The position numbers and the translations under genes are program-made. Shown here piece by piece: positions 7,346 to 14,682 of a stretch of 64,000 nt of DNA (its first letter is position 1; each line of letters starts with the position of its first letter). Source of the stretch: Mobilibacterium timonense (GTDB lineage Bacteria; Bacillota; Clostridia; Peptostreptococcales; Anaerovoracaceae). The stretch covers positions 1 to 64,000 of the forward strand of contig NZ_FUHN01000005.1 in assembly GCF_900155555.1 (NCBI RefSeq), written 5' to 3'. The notes under the pieces are model-generated. The model saw nothing but the letters and a program-made list of their open reading frames with translations. It was not told the DNA's origin and did not search any database.

Positions 7346-7703
7346 CGAGCAGTACTTTTCCGGGAATCGTGATTCTGTACTGCTCGCGGAAACCGCCTCG
7401 AGCAGTACTTTTCCGGGATTCGCGATTTGTACTGCTCACGGATCACGCCTCGGGCAGTACTTTTACAGAAACGCACACTTTGTACTGCTCGCGAATCACG
7501 CCTCGGGCAGTACTTTTACAGAAACGCACACTTTGTACTGCTCGCGAATCACGCCTCGGGCAGTACTTTTACAGAAACGCACACTTTGTACTGCTCGCGG
7601 ATCACGCCTCGGGCAGTACTTTTACAGAAACGCACACTTTGTACTGCTCGCAGATCACGCCTCGAGCAGTACTTTTCTGGGAATCGTGATTCTGTACTGC
7701 CCG
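7346..7703. repeat. Array of seven tandem hairpin repeats, period 53 bp
   Basis: Units begin at 7346, 7399, 7451, 7504, 7557, 7610 and 7663. Each has arm CGAGCAGTAC (or CGGGCAGTAC), a ~21-base loop and the complementary arm GTACTGCTCG, then a ~12-base linker ending ATCACGCCT. The four central loops are identical (TTTTACAG, then AAACGCACACTTT); the first and last loops nearly match each other and contain the small dyad GAATC-GT-GATTC; the second is one base short. It sits between two divergently transcribed genes (7195-7826 holds no gene). It is not CRISPR, because the loops and linkers are repeated rather than unique. Confidence 0.85.
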
Positions 7704-7826
7704 TTGCCAGATTTACATAGTATTAAGTCCAGTAGTAAAATACCATTGAATTTCTGTTGATGCCACTATAAAGAAAGCTGGATCTGCAAGAAAACACCCA
7801 TCGTTCAGTTATCGGGGAGACTGCTC

Positions 7827-8294
7827 ATGAGCTACGGAGAAAACATCTCAAAAAAACATGCGAACGATCAGATCAGTCAGTCCGTGAAAGACTCCGGTCT
7901 GTCTCAAGGAGTTTTCTGGATCACAGACCTGGATGACATCCGTAACAACACTTGCTATTGTTTTCCGATCCCCTGCACCCCGGATGGCGTCAACACCGGC
8001 GACACTTCTCACCTGGACGCAAAGTCCGGGGCCACATACAACCACGAGAAGCTGTGGTCGAGGCTTCCGTCAGAGCTCACCCACAACAGGCCCTTTGATC
8101 ACTACCCGAGAGGTCGCGTGCAGATCAGGAACGGAAAAGCAGTCATTTTCCTCAACCCGAACATCGCCACAGAGGAAGTGAAGGATTTTATTATCGGAGA
8201 ATTCCATCTTACTTCAGAAAACGGAATCCATTCAGTCTCTGTCAAGGCAGATGGCAGCAGCCACTACATGTGCCATCTGGACCAGTCCAAGTGA
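7827..8294 (+). CDS. Conserved hypothetical protein (155 aa)
   Basis: A soluble protein beginning MSYGENISKKHAND with a region WITDLDDIRNNTCYCFPIP, a central GATYNHEKLWSRLP, and FDHYPRGRVQIRNGKAVIFLNPNI. No signal peptide or membrane segment is visible. GGGGAG lies about 8 bases before the ATG. I do not recognise a characterised family. Its promoter region contains the 53-bp hairpin array. Confidence 0.65.
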   Translation: MSYGENISKKHANDQISQSVKDSGLSQGVFWITDLDDIRNNTCYCFPIPCTPDGVNTGDTSHLDAKSGATYNHEKLWSRLPSELTHNRPFDHYPRGRVQIRNGKAVIFLNPNIATEEVKDFIIGEFHLTSENGIHSVSVKADGSSHYMCHLDQSK

Positions 8295-8344
8295 CAGGCA
8301 TCAGTCATATTTATTCTACAAAATTACATTCATCTTTCAGAGTC

Positions 8345-8398
8345 AAAAAAGCAACGGAACGCAACCCTATTCTAATCGCAAAGTGTTGCGCTTCGTTG
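8345..8398 (-). terminator. Terminator of the NSS symporter gene, possibly bidirectional
   Basis: CAACGGAACGCAAC (8352-8365) pairs at 12 of 14 positions with GTTGCGCTTCGTTG (8385-8398). On the minus strand it is followed by six T. The plus-strand side has only four T, so it may also serve the 155-residue gene weakly. Confidence 0.65.
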
Positions 8399-8470
8399 GT
8401 TTTCCAATGGCTTATTTTCACAGAAAGCGAGTCAAATGTCTCAGTTCGAATTTAAAATGCTGGATCTTGA

Positions 8471-9781
8471 TCAAGAGACAAAATTGCCGATGAAGATAAC
8501 AGCGATCGCAACTGGGCACACATATTTTACGCATATCTTCAGCCATGTGCGCTGTAACGGACTGCTGACATTTGCAGCATCCAGCATATTCTCTATTCCC
8601 CAGACCCATCCTGAGAATATCGCTATGATGAACGCACCTATTATAACGAGATAGTTGCAGGTGAAAACATCCATTTTGTCGAACAGATCCAGGCTGAATA
8701 TCGAAATGCTCCCGACCACAATGTCTCCGGCGACCGTCACTGCAAGCGCTTTTTTCCTGCTCCATCCATACATATCCATCAACGTGTTTACTATGGCTTC
8801 TGCCAGGCTTATCGATGATGAAAAAGCGGCAAAAAAGAAACCCACATAGAAAAGTGTTCCGATGATCCTCCCACCTGCTACTGCGTTAAATGCATTTGGT
8901 AATGTTATCAATGAAAGACTCACACCAGCTGCTGGCTCGAGATCAAACGCAAAGCAGATCGGGAATATCATCAATCCGGCAAATATTCCAGCGATTATTA
9001 TGGACACACTTATTATCGAACAGTCCTTTAATAAATGCTCTTTTTCGTTATTTACACAGCTCCCAAATACCATTGACGCCAGCATGCCTATCCCAATTGC
9101 GAAAAAAGCCTGCCCCAGAGCTGCAGTAAATGATGAAAAATGGAATTTGGATATATCGGGATCAAAAAGAAATTGCAGACCTGCGAACGATCCCGGGAGC
9201 CTGAGCCCAATTATTATACATACTACCATTATCACGCCGAGGGAAGGTATCATTACTTTGCATATTTTCTCCACTCCACCCTGCAATCCACGGCTTACAA
9301 CGATCGCAAGAAGCCCCCAGGCAATGGCAGCTCCAAGAAACATTACAGGCCTGTTTACATTAAGAGCATCAAATGAACTTCCCACTTCTGATGCATCCAT
9401 TCCACTGAAGAACCCTGTAGCGGTCCTCCATATGTAGATTATTACCCATGCGTAGATCGGTGTTGTGTACGCATTTATCATCCAACCGGCAGCGAGGTGA
9501 ACATATCCTGCAAGATGCCATCTGCTCCCTGCAGGTTCCAGTGCCTTATAAGCCACCACAGCAGTATGCCGCGATTTGAATCCTATGGACATCTCCGCTG
9601 TCAATAGAGGTATTCCTACGAGCAGGATCACAGCAATATACGTCAGAATAAACAGTGCGCCACCATTTGTGCCGCACACATATGGGAATCTCCAAAGACT
9701 GCCCACCCCTACAGCAAAACCGATCATCGTCATAAGGAATCCGAAAATACTCCCGAACCCCTTGTTTTTTTCTTTTTCCAT
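8471..9781 (-). CDS. NSS family sodium-dependent amino-acid symporter
   Basis: A 436-residue transporter of the neurotransmitter:sodium symporter (LeuT/TnaT) family. The N-terminal signature FAVGVGSLWRFPYVCGTNGGALFILTY contains the unwound TM1 region used for Na+ and substrate binding. About 11 membrane segments follow, fewer than the eukaryotic 12 but usual for bacterial members. AGGTGA sits 5 bases before the ATG at 9781. It lies downstream of a leucine-dehydrogenase-like gene on the same strand, which suggests import of a branched-chain or aromatic amino acid. Confidence 0.92.
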   Translation of the reverse strand: MEKEKNKGFGSIFGFLMTMIGFAVGVGSLWRFPYVCGTNGGALFILTYIAVILLVGIPLLTAEMSIGFKSRHTAVVAYKALEPAGSRWHLAGYVHLAAGWMINAYTTPIYAWVIIYIWRTATGFFSGMDASEVGSSFDALNVNRPVMFLGAAIAWGLLAIVVSRGLQGGVEKICKVMIPSLGVIMVVCIIIGLRLPGSFAGLQFLFDPDISKFHFSSFTAALGQAFFAIGIGMLASMVFGSCVNNEKEHLLKDCSIISVSIIIAGIFAGLMIFPICFAFDLEPAAGVSLSLITLPNAFNAVAGGRIIGTLFYVGFFFAAFSSSISLAEAIVNTLMDMYGWSRKKALAVTVAGDIVVGSISIFSLDLFDKMDVFTCNYLVIIGAFIIAIFSGWVWGIENMLDAANVSSPLQRTWLKICVKYVCPVAIAVIFIGNFVS

Positions 9782-9847
9782 ATCGATCACCTGACAAACT
9801 GTCTGTCTTGTCCTGAATTATCAGGAAGCAATCACTCGATAGTATTA

Positions 9848-9882
9848 ATGCGGACATTAAAGCCAGGCAATAATGTCCGCAT
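9848..9882. repeat. Perfect 12-bp inverted repeat between the dehydrogenase and symporter genes
   Basis: ATGCGGACATTA (9848-9859) and TAATGTCCGCAT (9871-9882) are exact complements around an 11-base loop. No T-run follows on either strand, so it is not a normal terminator; it may be a regulatory site or an mRNA-stabilising hairpin. Confidence 0.6.
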
Positions 9883-9903
9883 CCTTAAAGGCTTCGTGTT
9901 TTT

Positions 9904-11262
9904 TTACCAGTTGATATCATCAAGAGTCTTGTCGCCGTAGATAATGTCATTGGCAAGTCTATAGGCGTTTTCTACAGGTGTGATTCCAAGTTCATCTGCC
10001 ATCTGAAGGTTTTCGTATGTGGATTTTGGCATGATGTTGTCAATATCTTCATACAGTCTCTCCTGAGTTGCATCCTTTCCATATACGTATTCGTGATAGC
10101 CGCAGATAACACCTGCCGTGTTATGCCACCACTCTACCTGGAACACTATATCCCTGGCTTTCAGCTTCTCGGCGAGCCTGATCTCCTCTTCGGTGCTGGA
10201 AGCCTTTAATCCGTTGTTTGATGAGCCCCAGATGTATTTACAGTTGAGTTTTGGAATGGTCTCATCTGAGAACTGTCCACCGATAGCGCAAGGACAGAGG
10301 ATATCACACGGAGTGAAATATGCCCCTTCGAGAGGGATGGCCGTGATATCATCAGAATGCTCTTCAACAAACTGATCCGCTCTCTTCGGATCAAGATCGG
10401 TCACGTACAGTTTTACGTTTTCCTGAAGCAGGTATTCACCCATATACCAGCCTACGGCACCGAGCCCTATGACCGTGATGCTCTTTCCATCCAGACTCTC
10501 TGTTCCTTCTTTGTATTTTACGGCCTGTTTCATGGTCTTGTAGACACCATAAGCTGTTGGCTTTCCCGTTTCCCCTAATACAGAAGTCTTAGGGCCATTG
10601 GTAAATTGTGCAGAGAAGTATTCGTTTTCTACATCAGCAAGCTCCGTCGGGAAGTTCATGTCAGGTCCTGTCATTGTCCTGCAGCTGTCGATGCAGAATC
10701 CCAGGAACCCTACCTTCTTCAGATCATTCAAATCTATTGGATCCATCATTACCGTCTGCTTGCAGCCACCCATGTTGATATGTCCTGCAACGTTCTTGAA
10801 ACTCATTCCACGTCCCAGGTTAAGTCCGTCAATGATCACATCGATCTCATTTTCGTTTCTGTCGTGACGACGGATACCGCCTGCCAGAGTAGCGTGCAGC
10901 TTATTATTTAATCCAAGCTTTCTGGAATGTTGGTTAGACAAATAAAGAATGTTATATCCATCGTGATAATAGGCCTCTATTCCGAAATGCTTACCTTTTC
11001 TGATCAGTTCCTGGATCTCATCCAGGTAATCTTCAAGATCATAATTGGCAAACATCTGCCTTACCTGTTTTGTGTTGTAATACTGCACATCATCGGTGAG
11101 GATACTCTCAACGAAAAAATCCTTGTTATACCTGGAAAAATCCAGATCCGGCTCCCACTGCTTCATCGCTTCCATCGTGAATCGATCTGTTTTGTAGTCA
11201 TAACGAATTTTCAGAGTTGTGAGGCCTTCAGCCTTCATCGGCACGGTAATGCTGCGTTTCAT
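9904..11262 (-). CDS. Leu/Val/Phe dehydrogenase-like amino-acid dehydrogenase
   Basis: A 452-residue Glu/Leu/Phe/Val dehydrogenase superfamily protein. The catalytic half has LGRGMSFKNV and NMGGCKQTVMMDP, where the lysines correspond to the substrate-binding and catalytic lysines of leucine dehydrogenase. The NAD domain follows with VIGLGAVGWYMGEYL (about residue 240). An N-terminal extension of roughly 80 residues makes it longer than typical LeuDH (about 365 residues). It likely deaminates a hydrophobic amino acid reversibly. The GntR gene and NSS symporter on the same strand support an uptake/deamination module. Confidence 0.82.
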   Translation of the reverse strand: MKRSITVPMKAEGLTTLKIRYDYKTDRFTMEAMKQWEPDLDFSRYNKDFFVESILTDDVQYYNTKQVRQMFANYDLEDYLDEIQELIRKGKHFGIEAYYHDGYNILYLSNQHSRKLGLNNKLHATLAGGIRRHDRNENEIDVIIDGLNLGRGMSFKNVAGHINMGGCKQTVMMDPIDLNDLKKVGFLGFCIDSCRTMTGPDMNFPTELADVENEYFSAQFTNGPKTSVLGETGKPTAYGVYKTMKQAVKYKEGTESLDGKSITVIGLGAVGWYMGEYLLQENVKLYVTDLDPKRADQFVEEHSDDITAIPLEGAYFTPCDILCPCAIGGQFSDETIPKLNCKYIWGSSNNGLKASSTEEEIRLAEKLKARDIVFQVEWWHNTAGVICGYHEYVYGKDATQERLYEDIDNIMPKSTYENLQMADELGITPVENAYRLANDIIYGDKTLDDINW

Positions 11263-11293
11263 AACATTTCCTCCTTGCAGAAAAGTACGCTCA

Positions 11294-11334
11294 ACAATAC
11301 TTTATATGTATTGTGTTTCATGTTGTGTGCACAC
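11294..11334. promoter_or_regulatory. Two dyads upstream of the amino-acid dehydrogenase, candidate GntR sites
   Basis: ACAATAC-N7-GTATTGT occupies 11294-11314 and the perfect palindrome GTGTGCACAC occupies 11325-11334. Both lie in the leader of the dehydrogenase gene, just downstream of the gntR terminator. A related palindrome TATGCATA lies before gntR itself. Confidence 0.4.
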
Positions 11335-11386
11335 TTACTTTCCCATATTTCTCTCCATAAGTCAATACCGCCTTGAAAGAAAACAC

Positions 11387-11416
11387 AAAAAAACATCCCA
11401 TCATTATGGTGAGATG
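11387..11416 (-). terminator. Terminator of the gntR gene
   Basis: On the minus strand CATCTCA pairs with TGGGATG around a 9-base loop and is followed by seven T. Confidence 0.65.
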
Positions 11417-11429
11417 TCACGGTCGAATA

Positions 11430-12089
11430 TCATCTGTCGATCGTCTGCGGCTCGGTGTTTTCGTAATGTTCATTGTAGTGTTCCCGTAACAGCTTTTCGA
11501 CTGATGCAGAATCATTATTTTTTACTGCCTCTATCATTCTGGCATGTTCCTGCAGTTTCTTCTCCAGATTATCCTCATTTTTCCAGTATGTATGCCTGAC
11601 ATAAAGATACAACAGGTAATTGTTATTATCGAAGATTTTCAACAGCTTTTCATTACCTGTGATCTCGACAAATGAACGGTCGAATTTGATCGTACTGAAA
11701 ATATATTCATCCTGGTCTTCCTTGTTCCTTGCAGCCAGCTGTGCTTTGTACCTGTCATCCAGCATTTCATAAAGCCCATGATCTCTGCCATCTTTGTGAG
11801 CAACATGGTATCCTCCAATGAGAATAATACTGATAGCTTCATTCAGATCTGCCATTTCTCTTTCGTTCTGTTCGATCACCCTGAATTTGTTGTTGAGACT
11901 GGTCGTTAGCAGCCCTTCTGCGACCAGCATCGTCAATGCCTCTCTTATTGGAGTGTTGCTGATCCCAAGCTCTTTTGACAGAGCAAGTATTTTTATCTCT
12001 TCCCCAGATTTATAATATTGTGAAAAAATCCTGCTTTTCACCAGAGAATATACCTGATCTTTCATGCTGGACCTTTGAATTTCTGCCAT
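11430..12089 (-). CDS. GntR family regulator with FCD-type C-terminal domain
   Basis: A 219-residue regulator with a winged helix at residues 8-72 (SGEEIKILALSKELGISNTPIREALTMLVAEGLL is the classic GntR signature) and an all-helical effector domain (about 80-210). The acidic/His pattern of FCD domains (FDRSFVEITGN, EHARMIEAVKNND, LREHYNEHY) is visible. It is directly upstream of the dehydrogenase and symporter on the same strand, so it probably controls them in response to an amino or keto acid. Confidence 0.88.
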   Translation of the reverse strand: MAEIQRSSMKDQVYSLVKSRIFSQYYKSGEEIKILALSKELGISNTPIREALTMLVAEGLLTTSLNNKFRVIEQNEREMADLNEAISIILIGGYHVAHKDGRDHGLYEMLDDRYKAQLAARNKEDQDEYIFSTIKFDRSFVEITGNEKLLKIFDNNNYLLYLYVRHTYWKNEDNLEKKLQEHARMIEAVKNNDSASVEKLLREHYNEHYENTEPQTIDR

Positions 12090-12115
12090 AACGGTTTTCC
12101 TTTCAAAACGTTAAC

Positions 12116-12123
12116 TATGCATA
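12116..12123. promoter_or_regulatory. TATGCATA palindrome before gntR
   Basis: A short perfect palindrome within 30 bases of the gntR start, resembling known GntR/FCD half-site arrangements. Support is limited to its position and symmetry. Confidence 0.3.
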
Positions 12124-12281
12124 CTACACAATTACCATACAACAGATTTTTTTGATTTTCAATTGCCTGCCTTATCATTTGATCACTATCGCGTATAATT
12201 ATGTTGTTATTTGGGTGGACTTGTTCATCAGTATCAAACGTAGTATCTTCGGAGAAACCATTTCAACATTAAAGGATCATC

Positions 12282-13157
12282 ATGAAGAACTCTAAGATCA
12301 TGCACCTCTATGCTATCGGTACCATTTTGTTGTGGGCCACCGCATTTCCGATCACCAGGATCGTTGGAAAGGCAATGGATCCCATACCGCTTGGCACGAT
12401 CCGCTGCACCGCAGCAGCGGTCTTCCTGATAATAGTCGGCATCATAAACAGGATCAGACTCCCGAAAAACTTCCGCGACGGATGCCTCCTGGCTCTAGCC
12501 GGGGCGTGCGGCTTCGGGTTCTACATGATCTTTTTCAACACGGGAATAATGACGCTCACATCCGCCACCTCCAGCATAGTCATCGCCACGACTCCTGTGA
12601 TGACCGCCCTCGCGGCCAGCCGGATCTACGGCGAAAAGCTCACCGGGATCGGATACGCAGCTATCGCCTGCGCCTTCCTGGGAGTGGGCGTGCTTTTACT
12701 CTGGGACGGCACACTCTCCATAAACGTGGGAGTGCTCTGGACACTCGGGGCGGCTGTCCTCTTCTGCTGCTACAACCTGCTGAACAGGAAGCTGCAGGCC
12801 GATGGATACTCTTCCGTGGAGATCATGACTTACGCGATGATCAGCGCTGCCATCATTCTCATCATCGCGGCTCCGCATGCCTTTTCCGATTTCGCCGGGA
12901 TAGGCAATGTGGACAAGGCGCTGGCGCTCTACATGGGGATCGTTGTCAGCGCCGTCGCATATTTCCTGTGGGCCAAGGCATTTGAACACGCGCGCCACAC
13001 CAGCGACGTGACCAACTACATGTTCCTTACGCCACTTGTTACCACGGTTCTGGGCTTTGTCATGCTCAGGGAGATCCCGGACTGGGGCACGGTGGTCGGC
13101 GGAGCGATGATCATCTCCAGCGTGGTGGTGTTCAACCTCAAGGGGAAAGCCAACTGA
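12282..13157 (+). CDS. EamA/DMT family transporter
   Basis: A 291-residue drug/metabolite transporter with ten membrane segments as two EamA repeats: IGTILLWATAFPITRIVGKAM opens the first and NVGVLWTLGAAVLFCCYNLLNRK opens the second. Members export amino acids, nucleotides or drugs; substrate cannot be read from sequence. AAAGGA lies 6 bases before the ATG and a TATAAT occurs at 12194-12199. A terminator-like stem follows. Confidence 0.88.
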   Translation: MKNSKIMHLYAIGTILLWATAFPITRIVGKAMDPIPLGTIRCTAAAVFLIIVGIINRIRLPKNFRDGCLLALAGACGFGFYMIFFNTGIMTLTSATSSIVIATTPVMTALAASRIYGEKLTGIGYAAIACAFLGVGVLLLWDGTLSINVGVLWTLGAAVLFCCYNLLNRKLQADGYSSVEIMTYAMISAAIILIIAAPHAFSDFAGIGNVDKALALYMGIVVSAVAYFLWAKAFEHARHTSDVTNYMFLTPLVTTVLGFVMLREIPDWGTVVGGAMIISSVVVFNLKGKAN

Positions 13158-13177
13158 TGCTCTTTTAACGAAACAAC

Positions 13178-13263
13178 CGCCCCCGTCGTTCAATGTGTAT
13201 CTATTCGGTGCTACTATAGATGAGCACTTTTGATATACCATCAGACGAGGGGGCGATTTTTTT
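13178..13263 (+). terminator. Terminator-like stem between eamA and prsW genes that contains the prsW ribosome site
   Basis: CGCCCCC-GTC (13178-13187) pairs with GAC-GAGGGGGCG (13244-13255) with a small bulge, followed by seven T and then at once by the ATG at 13264. A smaller hairpin GTGCT/AGCAC (13208-13212, 13223-13227) lies inside. The only purine-rich ribosome site for the next gene, GAGGGGG at 13247-13253, is in the 3' arm. It could end eamA transcription and also restrain prsW translation. Confidence 0.55.
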
Positions 13264-14202
13264 ATGGAAAAAGAGACTGTCACTAATGCCGAGGTGGACG
13301 AACACAGCAACCTGATAGTGGATCCGAAGGCGAAGACAATGAGCAGGCACAAGACGGAAGGGCTTGCCGCGCTCATCTTTCTTCTCGCCATTGGAATGCT
13401 GACCGTATCGGGAGACTTCCTGGGTCCGGCTCATTCATCCATATTCAAATACATCGAAGTCTACAGCTCATTCCTGCTGCTTCTGACATACATCGTGCCG
13501 TTCATCATTTTCATGAGATGGCTATGCAAAAAATATTCGATCGGCGGACTTGAGCTCCTGCTGGCCGCGTTCTGCGGCGCTATAATTCCCACACCTTTTG
13601 CAGGTACCCTGAACGACGACTTCACCCACAGCATGTCTCACCTCATGGGGCACTACTACCACGATGCGTGGATGGGCTCCGTGGAGGTCGGGATCGTGGA
13701 GGAGCTCCTGAAGCTCGGCACCACCGCGCTCATACTGTACGTTCTCGGGCGAAGATCGCTGAAGAACTATGTGAGCATCGGAATGTGCGTCGGCATGGGC
13801 TTCCAGATAGAGGAAGACATTTCCTACATCACCCAGAGCGGCTTTAAGCACGTGAACGAAGCGTTCCCTATCGCGATCGGCAGGATCCAGGGGTCGCTCG
13901 CATCACACTGGTCCTACGCCGCAATCACGGCCGCCGGCCTGTACCTCATCGTCACCGCCCGGGGCGACAGGAAGAGGCGGAACCGGGGGATCGGCCTGAT
14001 CGTTCTGGTCATGGCGGATCACTTCCTGTACGACACGCCGATAGGCGAGATAAACCTTTTCAGCGCGCTCTTGTCCGTTGCGATTCTTGTGCCGCTGGTG
14101 CTGATCTTTAAAAGTCCTGAGATGTCATCGGCGGATGCCGGTACCAACAGCGACGACGGGTGCAGCGACCGCCACGGCGATGCCGCAAACGCATCTCTAT
14201 AG
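13264..14202 (+). CDS. PrsW family intramembrane metalloprotease
   Basis: A 312-residue polytopic membrane protein. The PrsW hallmark glutamates occur in VEVGIVEELLKLG, followed by FQIEEDISYI and the histidine motifs SHWSYA and ADHFLYD. Relatives perform site-1 cleavage of anti-sigma factors such as RsiW; no anti-sigma gene is adjacent, so the substrate is unknown. The first 35 residues are soluble and the C-terminal 30 hydrophilic. The start is fixed by the ATG right after the T-run of the preceding stem. Confidence 0.85.
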   Translation: MEKETVTNAEVDEHSNLIVDPKAKTMSRHKTEGLAALIFLLAIGMLTVSGDFLGPAHSSIFKYIEVYSSFLLLLTYIVPFIIFMRWLCKKYSIGGLELLLAAFCGAIIPTPFAGTLNDDFTHSMSHLMGHYYHDAWMGSVEVGIVEELLKLGTTALILYVLGRRSLKNYVSIGMCVGMGFQIEEDISYITQSGFKHVNEAFPIAIGRIQGSLASHWSYAAITAAGLYLIVTARGDRKRRNRGIGLIVLVMADHFLYDTPIGEINLFSALLSVAILVPLVLIFKSPEMSSADAGTNSDDGCSDRHGDAANASL

Positions 14203-14219
14203 AGAAAGGATTTTTTACC

Positions 14220-14501
14220 ATGGCAAAACGAAGAAGGCCTAAAATAAGGCTCACGATCACAGACCGCCGCGGAAGGATGGGATGTCACCGAGGCCACCAC
14301 GTTGGCGAGGTGTTCGACTACGACGAAGACCGTGGGAAAATATGCCCTATGGCCATGCACTGTGCCTTCCCTTACATAGATATTCTGAGATACGGAGGGA
14401 CAATACCGGGACAGCCGGAGGGGACGGCTGAGTTCTGCTGTTCTGACGCGGACACCATAATGGTTTTCAAGGCCGAGATCGTGGATCCGGACGATCAATA
14501 G
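14220..14501 (+). CDS. TIGR04076 family protein (93 aa)
   Basis: A small Cys/His-containing protein: CHRGHHVGEVFDYDE, then GKICPMAMHCAFPYIDILRYGGTIPG, and CCSDADTIMVFKAEI at the end. This order matches the uncharacterised TIGR04076 family. AGAAAGGA precedes the ATG at 14220; the frame is open upstream into the end of prsW but without a site. Only 17 bases separate it from prsW, so the two are likely co-transcribed. Confidence 0.75.
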   Translation: MAKRRRPKIRLTITDRRGRMGCHRGHHVGEVFDYDEDRGKICPMAMHCAFPYIDILRYGGTIPGQPEGTAEFCCSDADTIMVFKAEIVDPDDQ

Positions 14502-14570
14502 ATCAAGCCCGACATCAATGTCTTTCAGTAAGGGCTTTCATATAGATTGTTAATGTGTTAACATAGCACC

Positions 14571-14682
14571 ATGTTGTTTTCAATTCATTTGATGGCATCC
14601 ATGAGATTTCCTTATGAGGAGGAGGAACTGACATGAGAGGCATTTTATGAAAGGTATGATTCGTTATGGAGAACAATGGTAA
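14571..14682 (+). other. Chain of overlapping mini-ORFs leading into the first brnQ
   Basis: Three short frames overlap head to tail: 14571-14636 (21 codons), 14633-14650 (MRGIL, preceded by a very strong GGAGGAGG site) and 14647-14682 (MKGMIRYGEQW), and the last overlaps the brnQ ATG at 14666. The start-stop overlaps are of the ATGA type used in translational coupling. The strongest ribosome site drives the 5-codon frame that ends in Ile-Leu. It may be a leader that senses branched-chain amino acids, or chance. Confidence 0.35.

Noticed and set aside
7346-7703. CRISPR array
   Set aside because: Period 53 bp looks tempting, but the sequence between arms is repeated almost unchanged in four units, so there are no unique spacers; no cas gene is present.
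7242-7760. Repetitive protein encoded by the hairpin array
   Set aside because: All three plus-strand frames stay open through the repeats because the units lack stops; none has a ribosome site or coding character, and the 53-bp period shifts frame at each unit.
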